A stretch of DNA of 64,000 bases from Streptomyces sp. NBC_00620 (lineage in GTDB: Bacteria; Actinomycetota; Actinomycetes; Streptomycetales; Streptomycetaceae), in the NCBI RefSeq assembly GCF_026341825.1, contig NZ_JAPENY010000001.1, positions 2,790,001 through 2,854,000 of the forward strand, written 5' to 3'. A program made the translations under genes and the position numbers. The stretch's first letter is position 1. Each line of letters begins with the position of its first letter. Of the stretch, positions 1 through 8,927 are shown one piece after another. The notes under the pieces are model-generated. The model was not told the origin of the DNA, ran no database searches, and worked only from the letters and a program-made list of their open reading frames with translations.

Positions 1-1785
1 GTGGCCGCACCGGGTGCCCGCAGCCTCGCCGCCCTGGAGACCGCGCGGGCCGCCACCGACAAGGCCTCCACCACGCTGCTCACCGGTGTCGACGCGAGCG
101 GCTCCGACGCCGAGCTGCTCAACGCCGCGCTGCCCGGCCGTCTCGACCACCTCGAATCCGACGCGGGCGGTCTTTCGGCCCTGCGCACCGAGGTCGGTGT
201 GGAGGGGGCGAAGCCCTCCGCCGCGTTCACGAAGTACTCCGCGATCATCGAGCACGGCTTCTCCGTCACCGGCGCGCTCACCGGCGACGAGACCACCGAC
301 GCGACCTCCGAGGCCCGCGTCGTCCTCGAACTCTCCCGCGCCCGCGAGGCAGTTGCCCAGGAACAGGCGCTGCTCGTCGCCGGGAGCGGGGCCGGGTCGC
401 TGACGACCGACCAGTACGCGCTGTTCACCGGGGCCGTCGCCACGCAGCGGGCGCTGCTGAAGCCCGCGGTCGCCGACCTGAAGGCCGCGCACCGGACGGC
501 GTACAACACCGTTCTGGCGGGCGACAGTTACGGGAAGCTGCAGGCCGTCGAGAACCGGGTGCGCAGCGCAGGGCCCGGGGCCTCCGGTGTGTCGGCCGGT
601 CTGCTGGCGGGCTGGGACGACTCCGTTTCCGCCGTCCTTAAGGGGCTGGCCAAGGCCGAGGCGGGGGCCGGTACCGCCGCCGCGGCGAAGGCGAACCCGT
701 TCGGCTGGGCCACGCTCGGCGCGTCCGGCGTCGCGATGCTCCTGGGACTGATCGGCGTACTGCTGTCGCTGCTCGTGTCCGTGCTCGTCGGACGCGGGCT
801 CATCGTCGAACTGCTCGATCTGCGGAACTCCGCGCTGGAGGTCGCCGGCCGTCGGCTGCCGCAGGCCATGCGCCGGCTGCACGCCGGGCAGGGCGTCGAC
901 ATCGACGCCGAGGCGCCCATGCGACGGCTCGTGGGTGACGAACTGGCCCAGGTGGGCACCGCGTTGACCGCCGTGCAGCGGGCCGCACTCAAGGCCGCGT
1001 CCGAGCGGGCCGAGCTGCTGAGCGGGATCTCCGGGGTGTACGTCAGCCTCGCCCGGCGCAGCCAGGTGCTGCTGCACCGGCAGCTGGATCTGCTGTCCGC
1101 CATGGAGCAACGGCAGCGGGACGCGATGGAGTTGCAGGACCTGTACCGGGTCGACTACCTCGCCACCCGGATGCGGCGGCACTCCGAGAGCCTGCTCATC
1201 CTCTCCGGGATCGCGCCGGGGCGTGGGTGGCGTACGCCGATCGCGCTGTCCGACGTACTGCGTGCCGCCGTCGCCGAGATCGAGGACGCCACCCGCGTCC
1301 AGATCTGGGCCGTACCCCGTGTCTCGGTCGCCGGCGGTTCGGTCGCCGACGTGATCCACCTCCTCGCCGAGCTCGTCGAGAACGCCGCGGCCTTCTCGCC
1401 GCCCAGCACCAAGGTGCAGCTGAAGGCCGCCCGGCTGCGGGACGGTGTCCTCGTCGAGGTCGAGGACAGCGGCTTCGGCATGAACGAGGAGGCGATGGCC
1501 GAGGCGAACCGGAAGATCCAGGCCCAGCGGGTCGATCTCCTCGACGCCAAGCAGATCGGGCTGTTCGTGGTGAACCGGCTGGCCGAGCGGCAGGGTCTGC
1601 GGGTCGAACTCCGGCAGACGCCGAGCGGAGGCGTGACCGCGGCCGTCTTCATCCCGGAGCCCCTGCTCCGGGACGACATGCCGGTCCACGACCGCTCCAT
1701 CGCCGAGGGCGGCGGGCAGGGACGGTCCCTGGCCCCGGCGTCGGCGCTGATCCCGCGACAGCGGCTTGCCGACGGGGGCGTCTGA
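1..1785 (+). CDS. NIT-type sensor histidine kinase, 5' truncated
   Basis: The frame is open from the first base, so the N-terminus and the expected first membrane segment lie outside the window; 594 residues are visible. Residues about 1-225 form a long helical, Ala-rich extracytoplasmic region like nitrate/nitrite-sensor (NIT) domains. A membrane segment follows at about 240-268, then a HAMP-like helical linker. A possible phosphoacceptor region has MRRHSESLL at about 391-399. The ATPase domain shows an N box (ELVENAA, about 457-463), a G box (EDSGFGM, about 487-493) and QIGLFVVNRLAE. Such kinases often head conservons (roadblock, DUF742, GTPase genes), but none follows here. The stop is followed by a terminator-like inverted repeat. 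The kinase class is secure; the signal sensed cannot be read. Confidence 0.85.
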   Translation: MAAPGARSLAALETARAATDKASTTLLTGVDASGSDAELLNAALPGRLDHLESDAGGLSALRTEVGVEGAKPSAAFTKYSAIIEHGFSVTGALTGDETTDATSEARVVLELSRAREAVAQEQALLVAGSGAGSLTTDQYALFTGAVATQRALLKPAVADLKAAHRTAYNTVLAGDSYGKLQAVENRVRSAGPGASGVSAGLLAGWDDSVSAVLKGLAKAEAGAGTAAAAKANPFGWATLGASGVAMLLGLIGVLLSLLVSVLVGRGLIVELLDLRNSALEVAGRRLPQAMRRLHAGQGVDIDAEAPMRRLVGDELAQVGTALTAVQRAALKAASERAELLSGISGVYVSLARRSQVLLHRQLDLLSAMEQRQRDAMELQDLYRVDYLATRMRRHSESLLILSGIAPGRGWRTPIALSDVLRAAVAEIEDATRVQIWAVPRVSVAGGSVADVIHLLAELVENAAAFSPPSTKVQLKAARLRDGVLVEVEDSGFGMNEEAMAEANRKIQAQRVDLLDAKQIGLFVVNRLAERQGLRVELRQTPSGGVTAAVFIPEPLLRDDMPVHDRSIAEGGGQGRSLAPASALIPRQRLADGGV

Positions 1786-1800
1786 GGAACTACGGGTTCT

Positions 1801-1946
1801 CGCCCCCTCCGCCCCTACCCGTCCCGTACCTGGGGGCTGCCGCCCCCAGACCCCCGCATCGCGCTGACGCGCTCGTCCTCAAACGCCGGACGGGCTGACA
1901 CCGGGCGTAGCCCGGAAGCATGGGACGGGTAGGGGCGGAGGGGGCG
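1801..1946. repeat. Intergenic inverted repeat, copy A of the dispersed family; likely terminator
   Basis: Two perfectly complementary 25-base arms lie at 1801-1825 and 1922-1946. Between them are a GC hairpin (CTGGGGGCTGCCGCCCCCAG, 1830-1849) and, on the minus strand at 1872-1891, the core GTCCGGCGTTTGAGGACGAG shared with copies at 19.4, 36.7 and 54.1 kb. The 3' arm runs into an A-rich tract on the plus strand. The element separates the kinase from the ABC-F gene and probably stops transcription. Confidence 0.8.
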
Positions 1947-2021
1947 AAAAAACCGCGGCTCAGCCCACGCCGACGCGCGGACTACCCTTGAGGGTCGATC
2001 GTCCCCCTTGTCAGGAGAGAA

Positions 2022-3830
2022 ATGGCCGTCAACCTGGTCAATGTGGAGTCCGTCAGCAAGGTGTACGGCACACGTGCACTGCTCGACGGAGTCTCCCTCG
2101 GCGTCAGCGAGGGCGACCGCATCGGCGTGGTCGGCCGCAACGGCGACGGGAAGACGACCCTCATCCGGATGATCGCCAAGCTGGAGGAGGCGGACACCGG
2201 GCGGGTCACGCACTCCGGCGGCCTGACCCTCGGGGTACTGACGCAGCACGACTCCCTCGACCCCGAGGCCACCGTCCGGCACGAGGTCATCCGGGACATG
2301 GCCGACCACGAGTGGGCGGGCAACGCCAAGATCAGGGACGTACTGACGGGCCTGTTCGGCGGCCTCGACCTGCCAGGTTTCCCGCTGGGACTCGACACCG
2401 TCATCGGCCCCCTCTCCGGCGGCGAGCGCCGCCGCATCGCCCTGGCGAAGCTGCTCATCGAGGACCAGGACCTGGTCATCCTCGACGAGCCGACCAACCA
2501 TCTGGACGTGGAGGGCATCTCCTGGCTCGCCCGGCACCTGAGCGAGCGCCGCTCGGCCCTCGTCTGCGTCACCCACGACCGCTGGTTCCTCGACCAGGTC
2601 TGCACCCGCATGTGGGACGTGCAGAAGGGCGACGTGTACGAGTACGAGGGCGGCTACTCGGACTACGTCTTCGCGCGCGCCGAGCGTGAGCGCATCGCCG
2701 CCACGGAGGAAGTGAAGCGGCAGAACCTGGTGCGCAAGGAGCTTGCCTGGCTGCGGCGCGGCGCCCCCGCCCGTACGTCCAAGCCGCGCTTCCGCGTCGA
2801 GGCCGCCAACGAACTGATCGCGGACGTGCCGCCGCCGCGGGACAGCTCCGAGCTGATGAAGTTCGCCAGCTCCCGGCTCGGCAGGACCGTCTTCGACCTC
2901 AAGGACGTCACCGTCCAGGCCGGTCCCAAGGTGCTGCTCAAGCATCTGACCTGGCACCTCGGCCCGGGCGACCGGGTGGGCCTGGTCGGTGTCAACGGCG
3001 CCGGCAAGACCTCGCTCCTGAAGGCCATGGCCGACGCCGCCCGCAGCGACGGCGAGAAGCAGCCCGTCGCCGGACAGATCGTCACAGGCAAGACCGTCAA
3101 GCTCGCCTACCTCTCGCAGGAGGTCGCCGAACTCGACCCCACCTGGCGGGTGTTGCAGGCCGTCCAGGCCGTACGCGACCGGGTCGACCTCGGCAAGGGG
3201 CGCGAACTGACCGCGGGGCAGCTCTGCGAGACGTTCGGCTTCAACAAGGACAAGCAGTGGACGCCCGTCGGGGACCTCTCCGGCGGTGAGCGGCGGCGGC
3301 TTCAGCTGCTGCGCCTGCTGATGGACGAGCCGAACGTCCTCTTCCTCGACGAGCCCACCAACGACCTCGACATCGAGACCCTCACCCAGCTGGAGGACCT
3401 GCTCGACGGGTGGCCCGGTTCGATGATCGTGATCTCCCACGACCGGTTCTTCATCGAGCGGACGACGGACAACGTGTTCGCACTGCTCGGCGACGCCACG
3501 CTGCGGATGCTGCCGCGCGGGATCGACGAGTACCTGGAACGCCGCAAGAAGATGGAGGAGGTCGCGGCCGCCGCCGTACTCGCCTCCTCGCCGGCGCCCA
3601 CCGCCAAGGCCGCCTCGTCCGCCGACGCCCGCGCCGCCAAGAAGGAGCTCCAGAAGATCGAGCGGCAGCTGGACAAGGTCTCCCAGAAGGAGACCAAGCT
3701 GCACGCCCAAATCGCCGACAACGCCACGGACTTCGCGAAGGTCGCCAAACTCGACGCCGAGCTGCGGGAGTTGGTGGGGGAGCGCGAGGAGCTGGAAATG
3801 CGCTGGCTGGAGCTGGCGGAGGACGCGTAG
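2022..3830 (+). CDS. ABC-F family ATPase (Uup-like)
   Basis: Soluble protein of 602 residues with two ABC cassettes and no membrane segment, the layout of ABC-F ribosome-associated translation factors. Cassette 1: Walker A GRNGDGKTT (38-46), signature LSGGERRR (about 131), Walker B LVILDEPTNHLD (about 153-164). Cassette 2: GVNGAGKTS (about 323-331), LSGGERRR (about 419), LFLDEPTNDLD. A charged linker joins them. Residues about 535-600 form a Lys/Glu-rich coiled coil, the C-terminal extension seen in Uup-like members. ATG at 2022 has AGGAGAG seven bases upstream. The gene stands alone between terminators. ABC-F subfamily is inferred from the C-terminal coiled coil; resistance-type ABC-F proteins are less likely in this housekeeping setting. 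Confidence 0.9.
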   Translation: MAVNLVNVESVSKVYGTRALLDGVSLGVSEGDRIGVVGRNGDGKTTLIRMIAKLEEADTGRVTHSGGLTLGVLTQHDSLDPEATVRHEVIRDMADHEWAGNAKIRDVLTGLFGGLDLPGFPLGLDTVIGPLSGGERRRIALAKLLIEDQDLVILDEPTNHLDVEGISWLARHLSERRSALVCVTHDRWFLDQVCTRMWDVQKGDVYEYEGGYSDYVFARAERERIAATEEVKRQNLVRKELAWLRRGAPARTSKPRFRVEAANELIADVPPPRDSSELMKFASSRLGRTVFDLKDVTVQAGPKVLLKHLTWHLGPGDRVGLVGVNGAGKTSLLKAMADAARSDGEKQPVAGQIVTGKTVKLAYLSQEVAELDPTWRVLQAVQAVRDRVDLGKGRELTAGQLCETFGFNKDKQWTPVGDLSGGERRRLQLLRLLMDEPNVLFLDEPTNDLDIETLTQLEDLLDGWPGSMIVISHDRFFIERTTDNVFALLGDATLRMLPRGIDEYLERRKKMEEVAAAAVLASSPAPTAKAASSADARAAKKELQKIERQLDKVSQKETKLHAQIADNATDFAKVAKLDAELRELVGEREELEMRWLELAEDA

Positions 3831-4006
3831 GCCGCGGCGCGTGCGCCGTGCACGCCGGGCGTGCGCAATTCGCGTGCCGCGCGCGGTACTTGACCGCACC
3901 CCGCTCGTGCCCTGCGAAACCCGCGCTTGTTGCACGCGTACGCCCTCGCGAGGGTGCCGCGCGCGGGGCGTGAAGGCCCCGTGAAGGCGCGTAACGAGGG
4001 CATCAC

Positions 4007-4045
4007 GGGCCGGTCCTCCCTTGGGAACAGGGGGAGCACCGGCCC
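4007..4045. terminator. Hairpin in the 337-bp gap after the ABC-F gene
   Basis: GGGCCGGT (4007-4014) pairs with ACCGGCCC (4038-4045), with partial extra pairing inside. It can end ABC-F transcription before the propeller gene at 4168. The rest of the 3831-4167 gap is GC-rich and holds no convincing gene; only a ribosome site (GAGGGGGA, 4153-4160) is evident near its end. Confidence 0.55.
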
Positions 4046-4167
4046 GGTGTCATAGGCCGCCACAGTGATAGAAAGAGCCGTCTGAGAAAAGTCTGAGAAC
4101 CACCGGGTATGGCGGGAATCCAGCGCCGCCGGTGGGGCGCCACATCAGTGAAGAGGGGGACGCGCTG

Positions 4168-6048
4168 ATGAGTCAGCCGCCGAGTCAGCCGCCGCAGGGC
4201 GGTTTCGGAGCACCGCAGGACCAGCCGGGGGAAGGTGGATTCGGCGCACCGCAGGACCCGCGGGCGCAGGGCGGTTTCGGCGCGCCCCCGAACACGCCGC
4301 CGAGCACCCCTCCGGGCCCGCCCCAAGGCGCTCCGCCGTCCCCCGCGCAACCCCCGCACGCCCCCGCGCCCGCGCAGACCCCGCCGCCTCCCGGCGCACC
4401 CCAGCCCGGCTACGGCTACCCCCAACAGCCCGGCCCCTACGGCCAACCAGGCCCGTACGGCCAGCCGCCGCAGCAGCCGGGCCCCTACGGCCAGCCCCAA
4501 CAGCCAGGCCCGTACGGCCAGTCCGGCCCCTACGGCCAGCACCCCGGCTACGGCTACCCGCCCCAGGCGCAGTACCCGGGCGCACCGGGCACCCCGCCCC
4601 CCGGCGGCGGTACCAAGAACCCCTTCCGCGGCAAGCCCGCGGTGATCATCGGTGCCGCGGTGGCCGCGCTGCTCGTCATCGGCGGCGCCGTGTTCGCCGT
4701 CAGCAGCAGTGGCGGTGACGACGGCAAGAAGCCGGTCGCGGACAAGAGTGCCGACGACGGCAAGGCCACGGGTTCCGACGGCCCGGTCAACCCGGGTGAC
4801 GGCAGTGGCGACGGCGGCGACGACCCCGAGAACCTCAACGAGGGCCGGCAGGCCGGTGAGTCGAAGGTGCTCTGGTACAAGGAGGCGCCCGACGCGCCCG
4901 GTTCCGGCGCCGACGCTCCTGGCCTGTGGATCACCGACAAGGTCGCGGTGAAGGCGGCGTACAAGCAGATCTTCGCGTACAACGTCGGTGACGGGCAGCC
5001 CGCTTGGGACGCGCTTGCGTTCCCGCAGAAGATCTGCGCGGTCACCACGCAGAAGACGTCCGACGAGAAGATCGTCATCGCCTACATGAGCGGTGCGAGC
5101 GACAGCGCCAAGTGCAACCAGCTCCAGGAGATCGACCTCGCCACCGGTGCGAAGGGCTGGACCGCGAAGGTCGCCGACGGCGCGCTCTTCGACAGCGCCC
5201 TGTCCATCGAACTCTCCCTCGTCGGCGACACCCTGATGGTGGGCCGTTCGATGTCGGGCACCGCGTACGACGCAGCCACCGGCAAGAAGCTGTGGGACAA
5301 GGAGAAGTACGGGCAGGCCTGCTACCCCTCGGGGTTCACGGGCGGCACCAAGCTGCTCTCCGTCGCTTCCTGCGGTGCCGGCAACGACAACGAGCACGAC
5401 GAGGTGCAGGAGCTCGACCCGAAGACCGGCAAGGTCAAGTGGACCAAGACGATCCCCAAGGGCTGGACGGTCGCGCGTACTTACTCCGTCGACCCCGTCG
5501 TCCTCTACCTCACCAACGAGGAGAAGGACCAGTGGAACGTCTCCACGCTGAAGAACGACGGCACACTCCGCTCCCAGGTCGACGTCGACGAGTCCTTCGC
5601 GCCGGAGTGCGGCTGGGCCATCCTCGCCCGTGACCTCCAGGGCTGCGTGGGCACGGCCGCCGACGCGAGCACCCTCTACCTGCCGACCGAGGCGACGACC
5701 GGCGCCAACGAGATCGTCGCGATCAGCCTGGACACCGGCAAGGAGAAGTGGCGCGTCAAGTCCCCGGCGGACGAGTCGATGCTGCCGCTGAAGATGGACG
5801 GCACGAATCTCATCGCGTACGTCCAGCCGTCGTACGACGGAGGCGGCCAGGTCGTGTCGATCCCGACGACCGGGAGCAGCCACAAGACCACCAAGCTGCT
5901 GCAGAACCCGGCGGGCACCGCGGACATCGAGAACGGCTTCTACTCGAAGACGGTCGACTACGTGGACGGGCGCTTCTACATCTCCACCACCCGGCTGACG
6001 GGCACGGGCGAGGAGAAGGAGAAGTTGATGCTGGCGTTCGGCGAGTGA
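4168..6048 (+). CDS. Membrane-anchored PQQ-like beta-propeller protein with disordered N-terminus (paralogue 1)
   Basis: 626 residues from ATG 4168, chosen because GAGGGGGA lies seven bases upstream. An in-frame start 12 codons earlier lacks a ribosome site. Residues 1-150 are a low-complexity Pro/Gly/Gln/Tyr cytoplasmic region with repeated GGFGAPQD and GPYGQ units. One membrane segment lies at about 157-178, then an Asp/Gly/Lys linker. The outer domain of about 400 residues has repeats such as DLATGAKGW, DAATGKKLW, DPKTGKVKW and DTGKEKW, typical of PQQ-binding-like (PQQ_2) propeller blades. Without a signature for PQQ dehydrogenase chemistry, a scaffold or ligand-sensing role outside the membrane is more likely than an enzyme. 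The next gene is a paralogue 73 bp downstream, probably in one operon. Confidence 0.85.
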   Translation: MSQPPSQPPQGGFGAPQDQPGEGGFGAPQDPRAQGGFGAPPNTPPSTPPGPPQGAPPSPAQPPHAPAPAQTPPPPGAPQPGYGYPQQPGPYGQPGPYGQPPQQPGPYGQPQQPGPYGQSGPYGQHPGYGYPPQAQYPGAPGTPPPGGGTKNPFRGKPAVIIGAAVAALLVIGGAVFAVSSSGGDDGKKPVADKSADDGKATGSDGPVNPGDGSGDGGDDPENLNEGRQAGESKVLWYKEAPDAPGSGADAPGLWITDKVAVKAAYKQIFAYNVGDGQPAWDALAFPQKICAVTTQKTSDEKIVIAYMSGASDSAKCNQLQEIDLATGAKGWTAKVADGALFDSALSIELSLVGDTLMVGRSMSGTAYDAATGKKLWDKEKYGQACYPSGFTGGTKLLSVASCGAGNDNEHDEVQELDPKTGKVKWTKTIPKGWTVARTYSVDPVVLYLTNEEKDQWNVSTLKNDGTLRSQVDVDESFAPECGWAILARDLQGCVGTAADASTLYLPTEATTGANEIVAISLDTGKEKWRVKSPADESMLPLKMDGTNLIAYVQPSYDGGGQVVSIPTTGSSHKTTKLLQNPAGTADIENGFYSKTVDYVDGRFYISTTRLTGTGEEKEKLMLAFGE

Positions 6049-6121
6049 CCGGCCTCGGCATCACCTCTCAGGTCTCCCCGCCCACCTCCTCCATCGTCCC
6101 CACTTCCGAGGTACACACGTC

Positions 6122-7942
6122 ATGACCCAGCCGCCGCCCCCGCCGCCCCCGAACCAGCCCCCGCAGGGCGGCTTCGGTGCGCCCCAGGACCCGCCCCCGG
6201 GTGGTTTCGGCGCACCGCAGGACCCGCCGCCGGGAGGCTTCGGCGCGCCTCAGAGCCCGCCTCCGGGTGGTTTCGGCTCCCCGACGCCCCCGCCGCCCGC
6301 GCAGGGCCCGGGGTACGGCTACCCGCAGGCGGCCCCGCCCGCCTCGCCGCAGCCGTCGTACGGCTATCCGCAGACCCCGCCCCCGGCAGGCCAGCCGGGG
6401 CCGGGCTACGGCTACCCGGGCCAGCAGCAGCCCCAGTACGGCTATCCGCAGCAGCAGCCTCCCTACGCGCAGCCGCCCCAAGGCGGAGGCGGCGGGCGGA
6501 AGTTCAACAGCTCGGTGGTCATCATCGTGGCGGCCGTGGTGGCCGTCGCGCTGATCGTCGGCGGCGGTGTCTGGTACGCGAACTCCTCCGGCACGGACGG
6601 CGGGGACGACAGCAAGAACAACTCCTCGGACACCACCGGCGGCACCGGCGGCAAGGACGACACGGGCGGGGACACCTCGGGCGGCACCGGCCTGGAGAAG
6701 GCTCCGGCCGACCCGGCCGCCGAGGTCCTCTTCCAGGTGCCCGCGCCGGAGGTCAAGGACGACCAGATCGACAGCGTCGTGGGCTCCTGGCTCACCGACT
6801 CGGTGTACGCCAAGAGCGGCGTCAACGAGATCGTGGGCTACGACCCGGACACCGGCAGCGAGAAGTGGACGCTCCCGCTGTCCGGCCAGACCTGCGCGGG
6901 CTCGCGGGAGGTCACCGCGGACGGGATCGCCGCCGTGGTCACCGAGGGGGCCAAGCGCAACAGCAAGGGCGATCACCAGGACTGCACGCAGGTCACCGCC
7001 TTCGACGTGAGTACCGGCAAGCAGCTCTGGACGAAGACCGCGGCGATCAGCGGCCGGAAGGCGGCGTTCGAGGAAGTCACCATCTCCGGCACCACCGTCG
7101 CGGTCGGCGGCGGCTACGACGGCGGAGCCGCCTTCGAGGTGAAGTCCGGCAAGGCGCTGTGGCAGCCGAAGGTCGACACGTGCGCGGACGTCGGCTACGC
7201 GGGCGGGGAACAGCTGGTCGCGGTCCGCAAGTGCGGTGACTACGGCAGCGAGACGTACGAGGTTCAGCTGCTCGACCCGAAGTCGGGCAGCGTGAAGTGG
7301 ACGTACAAGCTGCCCAGTGGCATCGACAACGCCAAGGTGATCTCCACCAAGCCCGTCGTGTTCGGCGTGGACTCCGCCGACATCACGGCCTCCGGTGCCT
7401 CGGACGTCTTCTCGCTGGACGACAACGGCAAGCTGCGGGTCAAGATCACGCTGGAGGACGGCAAGTACGACCACGACTGCGGTGTCGGAGAGGTGTACGC
7501 CTGCAAGGCGATCGTGGTGGGCAACGACAAGCTCTACGTCCCGACCAGGCAGCACGACGGCACCGGCGAGTACGGCCTGACCAACGAGATCATCTCGTTC
7601 TCGCTGGCCACCGGTAAGACCACCGGCGACAAGATCGACGCGGGCGACGGCAATGAGATCTTCCCGATGCGCATGGACGGCGGGAACGTCCTCGCGTACA
7701 AGGACGGTTCGAGCGACGTCGGCCCCCAGGTCATCTCCGTGGACGGCAAGTCGCTGAAGCAGACGACGCTTCTGGAGACCCCGGCAGGTGACAGCGTGCT
7801 GAGCGCCATCAGCGGCATGGTCCCCAAGAGCTCCGAGCTGCTGTACACCAGCGGCCGCCTCTTCATGGGCAAGGACCTGATCAGCAAGCCGTACTCGGCG
7901 GACGAGAAGGAGTACACGGCGCTCGGATTCGGCACCGACTAG
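6122..7942 (+). CDS. Membrane-anchored PQQ-like beta-propeller protein with disordered N-terminus (paralogue 2)
   Basis: 606 residues with the same plan as the gene before it. A Pro-rich N-terminus has four GGFGAPQ-type repeats and several YGYPQ repeats (residues 1-125). A single membrane segment lies at about 130-151. A Gly/Asp/Thr linker leads to a propeller with blade motifs DPDTGSEKW, DVSTGKQLW and DPKSGSVKW. The ATG at 6122 follows GAGG at about ten bases. Conserved layout but divergent blades point to an old tandem duplication. Function is unknown; an extracellular sensing or assembly role is an inference from topology only. Confidence 0.85.
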   Translation: MTQPPPPPPPNQPPQGGFGAPQDPPPGGFGAPQDPPPGGFGAPQSPPPGGFGSPTPPPPAQGPGYGYPQAAPPASPQPSYGYPQTPPPAGQPGPGYGYPGQQQPQYGYPQQQPPYAQPPQGGGGGRKFNSSVVIIVAAVVAVALIVGGGVWYANSSGTDGGDDSKNNSSDTTGGTGGKDDTGGDTSGGTGLEKAPADPAAEVLFQVPAPEVKDDQIDSVVGSWLTDSVYAKSGVNEIVGYDPDTGSEKWTLPLSGQTCAGSREVTADGIAAVVTEGAKRNSKGDHQDCTQVTAFDVSTGKQLWTKTAAISGRKAAFEEVTISGTTVAVGGGYDGGAAFEVKSGKALWQPKVDTCADVGYAGGEQLVAVRKCGDYGSETYEVQLLDPKSGSVKWTYKLPSGIDNAKVISTKPVVFGVDSADITASGASDVFSLDDNGKLRVKITLEDGKYDHDCGVGEVYACKAIVVGNDKLYVPTRQHDGTGEYGLTNEIISFSLATGKTTGDKIDAGDGNEIFPMRMDGGNVLAYKDGSSDVGPQVISVDGKSLKQTTLLETPAGDSVLSAISGMVPKSSELLYTSGRLFMGKDLISKPYSADEKEYTALGFGTD

Positions 7943-8122
7943 CGTAGGTCTAACCTCTCATCACTCCCGAATGCGAGGAATTTCGGTAATCCGGGGCACT
8001 TCTCTCCTGTAGGGGAAGCGCAACGTCGAACAAGCGTGTAGCTTCCGGGTGATGGAGAGCCGGGGGGCTCCTAATCCACGGGGAACCAGTGGGGATGCTT
8101 GGGGGAACTGGGGGGTTGCTCG

Positions 8123-8836
8123 ATGGGAGTGCGGCTCATGGTGGTCGACGACCACCGACTGCTCGCCGAGGCCTTGGCCTCGGCGTTGAAGTTGCGCGGG
8201 CACCGGGTGCTGGCTGCGGCCGCGCCCGCCGCGGGGGCGGCGGAGCTGGTGATCACACGGGCACCCGAGGTGTGCCTGATCGGTACGGCGACGCCCGCCG
8301 AGCCGGGAATCTTCGACCCGGTGGTGAAGATCAAGAAGGAGCGCCCGCAGGTGGCGGTCCTGGTGCTGGGCCCGGTCCCGAACCCGCGTGGCATCGCTGC
8401 CGCGTTCGCGGCCGGCGCCTCCGGATACGTACGCCACGACGAGCGCATAGAGGGCGTCGAGCGCGCGATCATGAAGGCGAGAGCGGGGGAGGCGGCCGTC
8501 GCCCCGCAGTTGCTCCAGGGCGCCTTCAGTGAACTGCTCAACCCGGCGGCGCAGCCCGACGACGAAGGTCAGCGGCTGCTCCAGATGCTGACGCCGAGGG
8601 AGGTCGAGGTCCTGGTGCGGGTCGCGGACGGCGAGGATACGCGGCTCATCGCGGCCGGCATGGGGATCGCGCCGTCCACGGCACGGACCCATGTCCAGCG
8701 GGTGCTGATGAAGCTGGGGGTGGGGTCACGGCTGGAGGCGGCGGCGCTGGCGGCCCGTACGGGGCTGCTGGACCGGGCGGGGCCGGTGACGCTGTCGTCC
8801 GTCGACCTCGCGCAGGATCCGCGGCATACGCCGTAG
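8123..8836 (+). CDS. LuxR/NarL-family regulator with degenerate receiver
   Basis: 237 residues from ATG 8123, which has a GGGGGG site seven to eight bases upstream. The N-terminal receiver keeps the acidic pair D9-D10. The phosphoacceptor position in PEVCLIGTA is Gly54 instead of Asp, and the usual Lys in GASGYVRH is missing, so canonical phosphorylation is unlikely. The C-terminal LuxR HTH is intact (LTPREVEVL ... STARTHVQRVLMKLGV). No kinase is adjacent. It probably works as a phosphorylation-independent DNA-binding regulator, controlled by a ligand, partner or abundance. It ends facing the FkbM gene across a shared terminator. Confidence 0.88.
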   Translation: MGVRLMVVDDHRLLAEALASALKLRGHRVLAAAAPAAGAAELVITRAPEVCLIGTATPAEPGIFDPVVKIKKERPQVAVLVLGPVPNPRGIAAAFAAGASGYVRHDERIEGVERAIMKARAGEAAVAPQLLQGAFSELLNPAAQPDDEGQRLLQMLTPREVEVLVRVADGEDTRLIAAGMGIAPSTARTHVQRVLMKLGVGSRLEAAALAARTGLLDRAGPVTLSSVDLAQDPRHTP

Positions 8837-8863
8837 CCGCGCGGTAGGGGGAGCGGTAGCCAC

Positions 8864-8903
8864 GCCGGGGCGTGGCCGGACGATGCGTCCGGCCCTCCCC
8901 GGC
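8864..8903. terminator. Bidirectional terminator between convergent genes
   Basis: GGCCGGAC (8874-8881) pairs with GTCCGGCC (8887-8894) around a five-base loop. The stem extends outward with GCCGGGG and CCCCGGC. It lies between the stops of the LuxR regulator (plus) and the FkbM methyltransferase (minus). Confidence 0.75.
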
Positions 8904-8927
8904 ACTCGTGGTGGGCGGCCCGGGGTC

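Noticed and set aside
1815..3935. 706-residue open frame on the minus strand
   Set aside because: Antisense to a complete ABC-F gene with clear motifs; a GC-bias shadow without family features.
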